Assembly (NCBI GenBank): GCA_037102815.1
Contig: BTPP01000006.1
Span: forward strand, 1,550,001-1,614,000
Source: Neurospora intermedia
Taxonomy: Eukaryota > Ascomycota > Sordariomycetes > Sordariales > Sordariaceae
Direction of reading: 5' to 3'
Length of the DNA stretch: 64,000 nt
Shown here: positions 9,335 through 20,674 of the stretch, piece after piece
Layout of the letters: every line of letters starts with the position of its first letter
How positions within the stretch are numbered: position 1 is the stretch's first letter
Position numbers and translations under genes: made by a program
The notes under the pieces: generated by a model
Told to the model about the DNA's origin: nothing
What the model saw: the letters and a program-made list of their open reading frames with translations, nothing else
Databases searched by the model: none

Positions 9335-11836
9335 ATGCTACCCCTACCGCTGAAAAGCGAGTACCTTGACTACAAGAAGGACACCAAGGCAGTGGCAACA
9401 TGGCTTGCTTCGACCGCAAGGAAATACGGCTTCCCTGCCGACCAACTCAAGTCGGGTTCCTGGGACACCTCAGACACATCGTCACTCTCCACAAAGTCCT
9501 CCAGTAGCGGCCGGAAGAAGGGCAAGGCGCGCAAAGCGGCCAGCGCAGCCGTCCAAGCCACGAAAAAGGCCATTCACGGGGTCGCCAAGCACATTGTTGC
9601 CATATCGGATTATATCAAGTTGGCAAAGTACATTGCCGACACCGCGGACCCCACCGTTTCCGTCCCCGACAGTTTTGTGGACACCATCAATCGTGTCATC
9701 TCCAATCGTTCCGGCTTTGGTGAGCGTTTGGCCGAGCATGGTGTTGGACCGGACACCAAAGACGATTTGAACCACCGCCACTTTGTTGAGGTCCTGAAGA
9801 AGGTCCGAGAAGCCCTCCTCCCTCGCATGTCTAGCAAAGCCTCCAGTTCGACGGAGGTCAAGACTGCCAAGTCGGATGATATCAGCAACAGATTTGCTGG
9901 CCTGGCCGTCGAAGAGCCCTCGCAAGCCTTCCTGGATGCTCTTGATGTTGAGAGACCCACCCAGCCAACAGAAGATAAGACCATCTACGAAGCTGAGACA
10001 CCCGCTGAGCTCGAAGATGTTCTGTTCACGTATACCATCATGATGAACGACCTTGCCCGCATCCGGGCTGCCATCCGCTGGATATGGGATAACTACCAGA
10101 AGGGCCTCTTCGATATCGCAGCGGCAGCTGTTGCTACAGACACAGCTCTCGCTTTGGCCCGCGGCATCATTGACGAGGCCGAACCCAGCTTCAAGAACTT
10201 TGAGGGGGCTACCTGGGGTGTGCAACACAAGTTCTTCCTCGCTTGCTGTCTTCGCAAGGGCTACAACATCAACAGCGTCTTCTCTGATGATGCGTCGGAT
10301 AACTTCAACTACAACATGTATGATCTTGCTGATGAGTGCTTCATCAACGCTCATCGCTGTCTGCTTTCTTTCCTCGACGTTCTCTCGCCAGACCATTTGC
10401 CCATTATCAGGGAAGGCGTCATGGGCCACTATGATCCCACCAAAAACCGGGATAACCTGCCCGGACACGCAAAGTTCAAGGAAGATCAGATCCTCCTCAT
10501 GGAGTTTCTGAGCGAGCTAACGGTTGTCACCCGCATGATTCCCAGCTATCCCGTTGAGGACGAATTCATGCGTGGCGTCCGAGAAATGGACAAGACAGGC
10601 AAAATTCCACTCTCACTGGTCTTTGCCGCCCAGACCTTCCTTGACATTCATCACCTGCTGAGAGCTGATGTTTCGCGAGGATCCAAGTTCATGCAGAACG
10701 AGATAAAGCACCTCAGTCAAACCCTCAAGGATCACCTTGATTACCACAAGAAGAGCAAGTTGCGGATCAAGAACTGGCCCGAACGCATGGATGACATGCT
10801 GCGGTTGGTGATCAAGCAAGGGCAGGAGATTGTGGCGGACCCCGTCTACCAGTGCAAGGTTAGCTACTATCGCCGAAACAAGATACCGATTGCATCGTCT
10901 ATGAGGCCGAACCGAATCCTGGACTACTCTCCAGTCCTTGCCGGCCTTAACCTGCTCAGTTACCGAGGGGATGTGTACTCCATTGGCTTCGACGCTGCAA
11001 ACGCTTGGGGATCCATCCAGTACACCACCCATCTCTACTCTGCGCTCCAGAACGAGAAGCTGGTTGATCCTCACTTTTGGCCAGACTTGGAGATGGCCCA
11101 GGCCCTTCTCCCTGATTCCAGCTTCTTTCCTGGAGGAATCGCCCCGAAGACTCGCAAGAAGTGCCTTGAGACCTTCGTACTCCAGATGGGGGCCGCTGGG
11201 GTCCCGCGTGGCATCAAGAAAGGCCTACCAGTTTCATCCATCTTCGTGGAGAAGTATCTGAAGCGCACCGAGGTCCCGTGGACGCCCGAGAATATCCATG
11301 ACATTGTTTCCCGTAGCGGGTTCGAGGCTAAGGGCGAAATGGGCAAGGGAAACTTGCTGATGTGGCAGATCGATGAGAAGGACCAGAAGGATATTGAGAA
11401 GAAACGTACGTTGGAGGACAAAGGCAAGAAGCGCGAGGAGTACTTGCGACCGGATGAACTCATTCAGGCGGCAGTCATGGCTCTTCACGCAGAAGTTACG
11501 GAGATGTCGTTCCCTTGGTTGACACTCCACAAGTCATGCTGGGAGATGATGAAGCTGGTTAAGGAGAAGAACCATCAGCGTTTATCGCAGATCTTTGGCA
11601 GCGGCTACCTCAACGACAAGAGTCAAATGCCGTTTGTGATTGGGTACATCTTCATGACCACGTGCGGCGAGTGTCCCGGCCATCTGAGGACCATGGACCT
11701 CATGGAGCAGGCCGCGGACGCCGTCAAGGAATATGTTACACGGGGATCGGGAGATCTGTGCTTGAAGCTGTTCGCGGAGATGGGACACCCCGTCCAGTTC
11801 GTCAACGAGGATGAGCTTTTGGAGAACAGTGTCTAG
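9335..11836 (+). CDS. DUF6604-domain fungal protein
   Basis: An intronless 833-aa frame starting at ATG 9335 (preceded by GGGCAAA). The N-terminus (SEYLDYKKDTKAVATWLASTA, then a Lys/Ser-rich basic patch at about residues 55-85) resembles the DUF6604 domain found at the start of many large fungal proteins. That domain covers roughly residues 5-270. The rest is mainly alpha-helical by composition, without transmembrane segments, signal peptide, P-loop or zinc-binding clusters that I can recognise. No biochemical role is established for the family, so I give none. The C-terminus ends at residues VNEDELLENSV and the stop is TAG at 11834. Codon use and the long open frame make the gene itself certain; only the function is unknown. 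Confidence 0.85.
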   Translation: MLPLPLKSEYLDYKKDTKAVATWLASTARKYGFPADQLKSGSWDTSDTSSLSTKSSSSGRKKGKARKAASAAVQATKKAIHGVAKHIVAISDYIKLAKYIADTADPTVSVPDSFVDTINRVISNRSGFGERLAEHGVGPDTKDDLNHRHFVEVLKKVREALLPRMSSKASSSTEVKTAKSDDISNRFAGLAVEEPSQAFLDALDVERPTQPTEDKTIYEAETPAELEDVLFTYTIMMNDLARIRAAIRWIWDNYQKGLFDIAAAAVATDTALALARGIIDEAEPSFKNFEGATWGVQHKFFLACCLRKGYNINSVFSDDASDNFNYNMYDLADECFINAHRCLLSFLDVLSPDHLPIIREGVMGHYDPTKNRDNLPGHAKFKEDQILLMEFLSELTVVTRMIPSYPVEDEFMRGVREMDKTGKIPLSLVFAAQTFLDIHHLLRADVSRGSKFMQNEIKHLSQTLKDHLDYHKKSKLRIKNWPERMDDMLRLVIKQGQEIVADPVYQCKVSYYRRNKIPIASSMRPNRILDYSPVLAGLNLLSYRGDVYSIGFDAANAWGSIQYTTHLYSALQNEKLVDPHFWPDLEMAQALLPDSSFFPGGIAPKTRKKCLETFVLQMGAAGVPRGIKKGLPVSSIFVEKYLKRTEVPWTPENIHDIVSRSGFEAKGEMGKGNLLMWQIDEKDQKDIEKKRTLEDKGKKREEYLRPDELIQAAVMALHAEVTEMSFPWLTLHKSCWEMMKLVKEKNHQRLSQIFGSGYLNDKSQMPFVIGYIFMTTCGECPGHLRTMDLMEQAADAVKEYVTRGSGDLCLKLFAEMGHPVQFVNEDELLENSV

Positions 11837-13405
11837 AAAAGGGGAAACCCCATTGTAAGAGCCATACCACATAGAGATGGGAAATATGTAGCATAGCATG
11901 GTTCTTAAAAGAAGGGTAACAGATTTCGGAAGATATGTGAAGCTAGACAGTAGACCAAGTTCATAGCTGACACCTCGTCGTTAGTGACCATATTCATTCA
12001 AATACAACGAACCACAGTCTGCTCCCAACGCTGATTGCCTAAACATATCTCACAGTGGTCATTTTCTTCGTCTTTGGTTTCAGCTCTCATGTCCCTTATC
12101 GAGTTTGAAACTGAGGGTAAAACGGGAGAGGAAATTCTGATGCTCAAGAACCTTGATGTGCAAGATCTAAAAACGCATCGTGAAGCACGACTTGTCATGG
12201 GCCACATGCGATAGAAAGTCATGAGTAGCAGCGACTTGATCCAGGCCGCGGTCATACTCTCCAGGCGAAAACCCTGGAAATGACGTTTCCTTATTTGATC
12301 ATCCATTTGCATTGCTGGAGCATACCCTTCAACAGCTACGACCATTACCCGACAGCTTCGGCCCCATCGAGAACCCTGAGCCAGGCACCCGACCCTCCAT
12401 CGATGGCTACGTCTTTATGACGTGAGCCGGTAACAATGGCCCTTGAACGATTTCTACATGTAGTCTCGAAAATTCTCAGGACTGCGACGGAATACCCTGT
12501 CAAGTGTGTCTCCAAGGATGAATTGGATACCGAGGAGGTCCAAGCCCAGATCAACAAAGCCCGATTGGTTGCCACACAACGATGCACGGTGCCCTGCCCT
12601 TCTTTCGCCTCACAGGTCTGGTAGCTATCGAACATACTCGAGCGAGGCCTTTGGTCTTGCCTTGTTACAGTACTAAGGCGGATTAGTTAAGGTAGTTGTT
12701 CAAGTCTAGGTTAGGTGGTCAGAATTCATCCATCATCATTCTCATGGGTATGACGACGGATGATCGTGCAAAGTGTACCTGTAATAATGTAAGGTGTTAG
12801 AACCAGTTGAGTGAGTGACTGACGACGGAGCAATAGACTACCTACCTCTAGCTGATGATCACTTGAATTGCAAAACTGATGCAGATGTAGTCTAGGTAGG
12901 TAGGAGATATAAATACACTCTGGTAAACAGAGACAGGGCAAAGTAGCCATCGAGATAGGTAGGACGTATGATAAGGGAATAAAGTAAAGTAGTAAGGGAT
13001 TATACCAAACCACTCGATCAAGCCAAGCTACTAGGCAGCTTACCTCTACCGTCTGATCTATCTAAAAGGGAGGGAGGAGAGGTGCTCCAAAGGTTGGGTG
13101 GTCTACTTATAAAACCCCCATCCATCATCCCGCTCGGCCGTCTTTTCCATGCTTCCAGTTGTTTCTCAACAACCCAACCAACACCCATACATTTGACAGT
13201 CACTCCAGGCGTGCACTCATATAATATATAACCTCTATGTAAGTCGAGGCTATCAATCTCCTTTGCCCTACCATGATGACTTTCCGTCATCATTATCATT
13301 ATCATTATTATCATCATCACTAACGTGGTAATTACTAACAACAAACAATAGTACCACCGCCCCATTACAGATACCACACACACACAAACCATTCCAACCC
13401 CCATC
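11837..13405. other. Intergenic with no supported gene
   Basis: About 1.6 kb after the DUF6604 gene. A 62-codon frame with an ATG at 12436 exists but has no recognisable homology. Imperfect CATTAT/CATCAT repeats lie at 13289-13320, just upstream of the gag-like ORF, and several AGGTAG/CTACC tetranucleotide runs occur at 12830-12970. Confidence 0.5.
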
Positions 13406-13789
13406 ATGACAACTCCCATCTTGACCCCCACACCCATCTACCGGGTTTGCGCCCTCATCGAGCTCAAAGGGTCGGCCAACATCCGCGACTGGAACCACTT
13501 TCTTCGAGTGGAGCTCGACGCCGAAGAGCTGACCGAATACGTCTTCGGTCCTACTAGCGCCGTCCCGGAGCCGAACAAGAACCTCGACCCCGTGGCACAC
13601 AAGGCCTGGAAGCTGGCGCGCGCCAAGGCCATGAGGATTCTGTACACAACTCTGAAGAGGGAGACGGTGACCAACAGGCTCGAGGGCTACGGCTGGGACG
13701 AGGATAACAGAGATCCTTCCTATGTTCATAAGCTCGTTTGGAAGGTTTTTGGGCCTGGAGCTCCTTCCATAGGCCTGGGCGGACTTTGA
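13406..13789 (+). CDS. Short gag-like (Copia N-terminal-like) ORF
   Basis: A 127-aa frame with a good ATG context. The segment IELKGSANIRDWNHFLRVEL, the following acidic helix (DAEELTEYVFG), then DPVAHKAWKLARAKAMRIL and a hydrophilic tail resemble the N-terminal gag region of Ty1/Copia retrotransposons, with its LxGxxNYxxW pattern. No protease, integrase or reverse transcriptase frame follows. The ORF stops at 13789 with a stretch reading LVDEMYND in another frame directly downstream (about 13808-13840), which may be a frameshifted continuation. It could be a domesticated gag-derived gene or a decaying element relic. Family assignment is by pattern only and is moderate. Confidence 0.5.
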   Translation: MTTPILTPTPIYRVCALIELKGSANIRDWNHFLRVELDAEELTEYVFGPTSAVPEPNKNLDPVAHKAWKLARAKAMRILYTTLKRETVTNRLEGYGWDEDNRDPSYVHKLVWKVFGPGAPSIGLGGL

Positions 13790-14288
13790 AATTAGGAGGA
13801 TCACTTTTCAAACAGTTGGTTGATGAGATGTACAACGATCAGGCAAAGTCAAGTTCTTGCAAACAACCTCTCAAAGTAGGAGGCACTCTCGATTTCAACA
13901 ACCACAGCCAAGCTAAAAAGACATCAAAAAACATGACCTAGTGTAGACCACTACACGAAATCTGCGTGCGTGTACTCTTACTGTACCCAAGATTACATGT
14001 AAATGTCCAAACAGATAATCCCGTTTCCGTATCCTTCTTTCGTTTTGCCAAAAGAGGAATGTCCAAAAAAAAGCCAAAGAAGAAAACGAGCGCCAAATGA
14101 CATATGCAAAGAACTTTCTATGTTGTTGTTCTCGTGTCGTTTGTGTCTCTCATAAAGACCGATGAGCACACAAGAGTCATCCATCATTCCAAGTCCAGGG
14201 GGAATCCCAAAAAAACAAAAAGCCACGGTAGAAAAATGCTGATGGAGAGATTGTTCATCACGAAGAAAGCATCGTACCAGGCACCGCC
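13790..14288. other. Intergenic, gag-like ORF to PEPCK 3' end
   Basis: About 500 bases between a plus-strand ORF and the PEPCK stop codon (the genes converge). It includes the possible out-of-frame continuation of the gag-like ORF and the PEPCK 3' UTR. Nothing else is recognisable. Confidence 0.5.
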
Positions 14289-16831
14289 CTAAACGACGGG
14301 GCCAGCCTTGATGACATCCTCAGTAGCTTCGCTCTCGTACTTCTTGAAGTTCTCGAGGAAAAGACCACCAAGCTTCTTGACCTCGGTGTCGAACGAGTTG
14401 GCACCAGCGGTCCAGGCAGTCTTGGGGTTGAGAAGCTCCGAGGGAACACCAGGGCAGCTCTTGGGAACCTGGAGGTTGAAGACCTCGTAGTTCTCGTACT
14501 CGACGTTGGCGAGCTCGCCAGAGTGGATGGCGTCGAGGATGGCGCGGGTGTACTTGAGCGGGCAGCGCTTGCCGCCCTGGGCGAAGCCGGCACCGACCCA
14601 ACCGGTGTTGAGGAGCCAAGCGTTGGCGTTGTGGTTCTCGATCTTTTCGGCGAGCATCTTGGCGTAGCGCATGGGGTGCAGGGCCAGGAAGGGCTGGGCG
14701 AAGCACGAGGAGAAGGTCGCCTGGGGCTCGAGAATGCCGTCCTCGGTACCGGCCATCTTGGAAGTGTAGCCGGAGATGAAGTGGAACATGGTCTGGGCCG
14801 AGTCGAGCTTGGAGATGGGAGGGAGCACGCCGCGGGCGTCGCAGGTGAGGAGGATGATGTTCTTGGGGTGGTTGGGCGACAGGCAGGGGATCTTGGCGTT
14901 GGGAATGTACTCGATGGGGTAGGCGCAGCGGGTGTTCTCGGTGAGGGTGGCGTCGTCGTAGTCGACCTCGCGGGTCTCGGGGTTGAAGACGACGTTCTCG
15001 AGGACGGAACCGTAGCGGATGGCGTTGAAAATATCGGGCTCCTTCTCGGCGGAGAGACCAATGGTCTTGGCGTAGCAGCCACCCTCGATGTTGAAGACAC
15101 CGCGGTCGGACCAGCAGTGCTCGTCGTCACCAATGAGGCGGCGGTTAGGGTCGGCCGAGAGGGTGGTCTTGCCAGTTCCGGAAAGACCGAAGAAGAGAGT
15201 GACGTCGCCATCCTTGCCTTCGTTGGCGGAGGAGTGGAGGGTGAGGATGTTGTGCTTGACGGGGCCCTCGTAGAACATGACAGTGAAGATACCCTTCTTC
15301 ATCTCACCGGCGTACTCGGTACCGAGGATGACCATCTCCTTCTCGGCAAAGTTGATGGCAACGGAGGTGGAGGAGGACATGCCCTCAGTGTAACGGTTGG
15401 CGGGAAAAGAGCCGGCGTTGTAGATGGTGTAGTCGGGGTGGAAGTGCTCGAGCTCCTCGCGGGGAGGGCGGATAAGCATGTTGCGCATGAAGAGAGCATG
15501 GTAGGCGCGGGCGCAGACGACACGGACGCGGATGCGGTACTTCTCATCCCAGCCGGCATAACCGTCGACGACGTAGATGCGATTCCTGGTGTTGAGGTAG
15601 TCGACAGCACGCTCGCGGTTGATCTTCCAGACCTGTAGTGAAGAGAGTCAGCAAGTGGTGACGATGAGGGCAGCCACGTGATCTGAGATCGCCGTTGGCC
15701 CGAGTGGAGAAAAAGGGGTTCGGTTGGTGCGGGGAAGGCCGAGTGGTTTCCCGAGCGGGAGCGGGGTGCATTGCTGGGGGGGCATGCATCCGAGGCTGTG
15801 ACCTGATTCGGGGACAAGCGCTGCGGGTCATGACGACAGCCCAGGCAAGAGCAGGGGCGGATCAAAGGGACCCCACATGGCGCTGCTGGTGCACACCGGC
15901 TCCACGATGACACCGACAAGACATCAAAAGTCGTTTCCAAAGTCGCCAAGAACAATGACGTGAAGCCGTGCTCTGCTTGGCAAAATCCATTGTGTGGAAA
16001 GTGCACCGCAGGGCTGCCGGCCTCACCATCGCCTGTTCGAGTGCGAAATTGGTCGCGTGTGCTTGTGCAACCATCCAATGCCAATGCTGCCGCCAATGGA
16101 TGCATTTGAAACTGTGGAGTGCAACCAACCAACCAACCAACCAACCAACCAACACCTTTTCTGGTCATGCCGGATGTGTCAAAAAAGTGCAAGTGTTTCT
16201 TACCTCTGGGCTCATGGGCTTGTTGACAGGTCCCCACCTATTTGAGAAATCGTTAGCAAGTCTGTTGAAGTCGAAAGTCAAAGATAGGAGCGACAGATTC
16301 GAACGTACCAAATGTCGTTTTCTGATGAAGGCTCCTTGACGATACGCTTATCTGAGGGAGAACGGCCGGTCTTCTTGCCCGAGTAAGCGGTAAGAGCACC
16401 GCTGGATGTGATGGCAGTGCCCGTCTCATAGACAAGGGCATCTTCGTAGAGGGAAGCGACTGAAGGGTTGGCGATCTGTGGAGGGTTAGTTATGCGACCT
16501 TCCAGCAGCATGGCCATTTTCAAAGAGTCCAACTTGGAGCCAACGGGCGGTGCATATGCAAGCTCCTTCATGTTGATATCGAATGTTGCAGTCTCAAAGG
16601 CGATGAGGAGAGAGAGGGACGTACAATAGCGACTCTGTCATAGTCGATGTGAGCTTTTTGATGGAGCTCCTCCTCTAGTTCTGTGTGCTCGACATGGGGC
16701 CTGTTGAAGTCATCGTCAGCACCTCTGGCCAGGCAACGAGTCGGGTTGCCATGGAGATTTGCTCACTTGACACCACCAGGGTGGAGGTTGGTCTTGTTGA
16801 CATGATCGTGGTTGAACACTAGATGAGACAT
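14289..16831 (-). CDS. acu-6: Phosphoenolpyruvate carboxykinase (ATP)
   Basis: Catalyses oxaloacetate + ATP to PEP + CO2 + ADP, the committing cytosolic step of gluconeogenesis on acetate, ethanol or amino acids. Exons: 16831-16767, 16700-16625, 16475-16309, 16237-16204 and 15632-14289. Introns are 16701-16766, 16476-16624, 16238-16308 and 15633-16203, all keeping frame, giving 561 aa. ATP-PEPCK hallmarks are visible: [26 protein letters not shown], the P-loop [22 protein letters not shown] and [14 protein letters not shown]. The intron at 15633-16203 is 571 nt, unusually long here. The 5' end is uncertain. The ATG at 16831 has a weak context and sits between GCTAAC and CTAG, which looks like an intron branch site and acceptor, so translation may begin in an upstream exon. 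A strong-context ATG at 17243 opens an Asn-rich frame, but I could not find a convincing donor. The symbol follows the Neurospora name. Confidence 0.9.
15633..16203 (-). other. Long intron of the PEPCK gene
   Basis: A 571-nt intron with a GTAAGA donor and CTACAG acceptor, between the codons for ..KPMSPE and VWKINRER. Every other PEPCK intron is 66-149 nt. It carries the CCAA tetranucleotide tract (16122-16153) and no conserved coding segment that I can see. Confidence 0.8.
16122..16153 (+). repeat. (CCAA)n tract inside PEPCK intron
   Basis: About eight CCAA units, reading GGTT on the PEPCK sense strand. In the pre-mRNA this would be a GGUU repeat able in principle to form two-tier G-quadruplexes. 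Confidence 0.9.
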
Positions 16832-17031
16832 GTGCGGTTAGCTATGGTGAACTCGTCAAAGTCTCTTGTGCAGTCGGGACTGCGTGTGCTTTGCAAAGGC
16901 TGATATAGACGAAGATATGACGACACTTGGTCATGAGGGGCATTGTATGCAATGTGTATGTTGACGTGTATGCGTGGGCATTGTCGAGGCTTGAGGGCTG
17001 GCAGTTGGGGTACTTGCTGTTGAATGATTTA

Positions 17032-17138
<107 letters not shown>

Positions 17139-17561
17139 ATTGATGAAGCTAGTAGATGGACCAGACGAGAGTCGTTGTAGTCGAGGGCATTTGATGTTGG
17201 GATTAGTGTAGGGAGAAGCGGTTCTGATGACGGGGTCGCCCATGGTACTTATTGTTTTCGACGCGGCGGTTTGCAAAGGCCGGACGACTGGAAAGCCAAC
17301 TCGGGAGTGGAAACGGTTACGGGCTCGTGGTTGAACGGTGACAGGGGATACGGGAGCACAGCCGGAGACGACAACGGCAAGTAAGCTGGAGGAGGATCCA
17401 ATTGGTGAAGATGGAACATATCCCAGGAGAACCCGAGGTGAAGGAGACATGGGATATAAAGATGTGGAGACCAAAGGGTAGCCGATGCCCAATCATGCGT
17501 GACGTCTTTGCTGTGAAGGCGCCTCCAACCCCGGAACAGGAGCGGGTGTAAGTGGAATCTA

Positions 17562-17600
17562 ACGGGCAGCACGGGGCAGCACGGGGCAGCACGGGGCAGG
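17562..17600 (+). repeat. Minisatellite, 10-bp unit
   Basis: Four tandem copies of ACGGGGCAGC, the first one base short and the last with a C-to-G change. It lies in the PEPCK upstream region. Confidence 0.85.
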
Positions 17601-19350
17601 ACGGAGGCAGACGGAGCCAGAGGGTTGCAGGGCGGTCTTGACGCTATGCGCGGACGGTTTCCTGTCTGGGCTGAAGACGGTTTCCACGAAGACTTTCCGG
17701 AGCCAGGCACTCGTCCACCCCTGCTCCCCTGTCGTCCTTCGGGAATCATCAGGGCGATGCAAATCAACCTACCACAATTACACTAGATCGCTGCTGCGAA
17801 CTGTGCTATGTACACGACCGTACGCGTGGTGGTGGTGTTTCATCAGGGGTGCAGCGACGTGGTTTGTTGAACCGTTATTGCTGGATGTGGTCAAGCTTGG
17901 GTGCGCTGGCGTGGACAATTACTGTACGTAGTGTCTTATAAGCTGGCAATGATCAAAGTCCAGTTTGGTATTATTTGCAGGCCACTGGATGTTTGTTGTT
18001 CGATGTAGGCACGGATTCAAGGAACCACTCTCTGTATCAAACTGTCCATGAATTTCACACTGGTCTTGCATCTCCTACATTACTACCCCGTCTGTTCAAC
18101 TTGCACAAGATTCCAGTGTAGTTGGGGGTAGTTGGTCCGAGCCTTGGCCATCCTGTCAATGTTCTTGGCCGTAGCCCGAGACAATCTGTTTCGTGTTGCA
18201 ATGACTACCATTCCGAAGGATGCCGGTACAGTGTAATCCCTCGAACATGTTGTGCTTTGGTTTCAGTTGGAGGCCGACGTTGGATTCGTGATTGTACGCA
18301 GCATGTGCAAGTGGATAGTGAGATGTGCGACTCGGAGACGGTGTAGGGAAACGGCCGCTGTGTGCAACGGTACATGTACCTACAAGACTACCTACTTAGG
18401 TAGGTAGGTAGTTGCTGGCCAGGGGTTAGGGGAAGCGCGGTGGAGGCTACAGGGAAATTTGGGCCTGCCAAACCGGGAATCAGAGCAGCGGCTAACAATT
18501 TACCAGCATTGTTTTTAGAAGCTGCGGTGGAAACCCGTAAACGCAGCTAGCTCTGTTTTCGATCTCTGCTGGGCACATGACACCCTCTCCAGGCTATTAC
18601 CGTCATTTACGGCTCAACCTAGCCCGTCACCGTCGTCTAGGTGAACTTTTGTTTCCCTGCATTTGGCGCCCAGGATGTTGACCGAAGCAAGCTGCCTGTG
18701 TCAAGTATGGTTATGCTTGCTTTGACGCTGTCGGCTCCCCTCGTGTTCGACTCTTTGATTAGGGGCAAAACTTACTCCGAAGGATTGAAGGACAAGCCAA
18801 TCAAGTGGTGAGAAATTGGTGAGAGACATAGAAGAGCAAGAGTTTTGGGATGACTATATCCGGTAGTAGGATACTATGATGCCGGTTCGCCAATTCGCGG
18901 CTCTGCGGTGCTGCAAGTTTTAGTCACTCGCTGGCACGGTATCGCAGGCCAAGAAATCGAGATGGCGACACGCTTTGGACAGAGAACCTGGGGCTTGGGA
19001 AATACCCAGCCCTTGGCAGCAGCCTGATATTCTGGAGAATTCAGCATGCCAAGCCGTGGTTTGGGGAAACCTTTGCGGAAGGAAAGCCTGACCGGTGCTG
19101 GTACCCCGCAACAACCCGCATTTTGTGACCTCTTCTTTCCTTACCCCGGCATTTCTGAATGGGAGAATGGAGATTTTTTTGGGCCACCAGGGCATCTCCA
19201 TCCGAGCGGATGCGCGGGACCCCGCCATTTCTCGACAGCGGGAACCGACCACTTCAGGTTCCCATCTCCATCCGCTCTTCCGGTTTTTCATTTCAGTCCA
19301 TGATGCGCCTGAACAGAGTTTCCCTTTTCCTCCAAATTTGAAAATAGGAA

Positions 19351-19373
19351 AACTCCGAAAAGTTTTCGGAGTT
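19351..19373. repeat. Perfect 11-bp palindrome
   Basis: Arms AACTCCGAAAA and TTTTCGGAGTT separated by one base. It is too tight for an RNA hairpin loop but is a strong dyad symmetry in otherwise featureless sequence. Confidence 0.7.
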
Positions 19374-20322
19374 GCAATCCGTTCTCCTCTTGTCCCAATG
19401 TTATCATCGGGTCAAATCGCAGATAAGACGGTCGATAGTGAAAAGACGACATGCTGCCGTTGCATCGTCGTTCCATTCAATGTTCCACTCCACTCTCAAA
19501 GGTACCTGACATGCGTACCTGAATCTCGCCAAGCCGTGCCCCGCTCAATGTTACCACCAACCCACGTTTGTTGTCATGTCGTTGCCGACGGCGGGCATTC
19601 CGTCATAGGTTCAGTTGACGAGAACAATCGGCGGCACCGTTTTGGTGTCTCTCTTGCTCTTCCGACTTTGCCCGAAACCCCCTTTGGAAAAACAATAACC
19701 AACTGAAAACCGACGACAGTCTGGGGCATGCAGCAATCAATTCACTGTTCATGTGACGTTGGACCCAACACAATCTCTTCTTGGGCTTTGAAGTGGATGA
19801 TTGTGTTGGGATGTGGTGTACTCTGGACGCAAACCAACTGGATCTCTCTGGGCGGCCTGCTTCGAGAACACGGGCAGAACTCTCGGCAATGTTAGCGCAT
19901 GACTTGGGATACCTGGGCAACTGCGTGTGGATCTTTACGTAACTGGGCAACCATCGTGACTCCTCGTGGGAGAAAGTGGTTGTAGTTGTTGTCCTGGAAA
20001 CCCCAAGGTGACTAAGTAGTATTGGAGCGCAATGGAGTGCAATGGGGTCGAAAACGGAGCCCATGATGGAAACGGTCAAGATGCAAGGCGGGCATGTGAT
20101 CACCACTGAATCTGGATGTTCGGGAATTATCGTGTGCTACAGTGTACTTGGTTCAAGAGCAATGTAGAGAGGTACCTTGAATGAAAGGGGCCCTCGCCCT
20201 CTGGGTCAACAGACCGCATCAGGTCACGAGAACACAGCATGGCAACAAAAGAGAAGCGGTAAAGAGGTTTATTTTGGACTTCGTTTACAGGCCAATGCAT
20301 ACAAGGCTGAGGCAGTGTAGTA

Positions 20323-20674
20323 CAGTAAGAACCCCTGCTTTTGCAACCAATGCGGGCAGCCCAATTCTTTTGCAAAAGAGGGGGTTTTGCAAAAGGGAGA
20401 GCAAAAGCACAGACCAGGTAAGGGCCTCCGAGCTACTTAGCAATAGTTAGCGATGCGAAAAAGTGGGTCTTCCAAGACGGCCAGACCCCGGTATACGGGT
20501 ATAAGAGAGCCCGCCCCACCAGATTTGACCCCTGCTTTTGCAAATTTGGGCTGTCCGCATTGCAAATTGCAGGTTGCAGGAATTACCACCAGAGGGAATG
20601 CAGGCAGTCGAAATCTTTTGCAAAAGGGGGGATTTTGCAATAGATGGGGGTTGCAAAAGCAGGGATCTTCACTG
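20323..20674. mobile_element. Non-autonomous TA-flanked inverted-repeat element (Tc1/mariner-pogo-like MITE)
   Basis: Terminal inverted repeats of about 27 bases: the left end reads CAGTAAGAACCCCTGC.., the inverted right end CAGTGAAGATCCCTGC.., and both continue TTTTGCAACC. They differ by one indel and one substitution. TA dinucleotides flank both ends (20321-20322 and 20675-20676), matching the TA target duplication and CAGT-type termini of the Tc1/mariner/pogo superfamily. Further inverted copies of TTTTGCAAAAG and of a GGGC(A/T)G(C/T)CC block lie inside (20345-20400 and 20525-20640). There is no transposase frame, so it must have been mobilised in trans. Confidence 0.75.

Noticed and set aside
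12436-12624. 62-codon plus-strand frame with ATG
   Set aside because: Short, isolated, no homology pattern and no neighbouring exon that extends it.
14523-15638. 371-codon open frame on the plus strand
   Set aside because: It is antisense to PEPCK and results from third-position GC bias; the opposite strand has clear catalytic motifs.
19095-19706. 203-codon plus-strand frame in the gene-poor region
   Set aside because: Starts at CTG rather than ATG, and I recognise no domain or plausible splice context.
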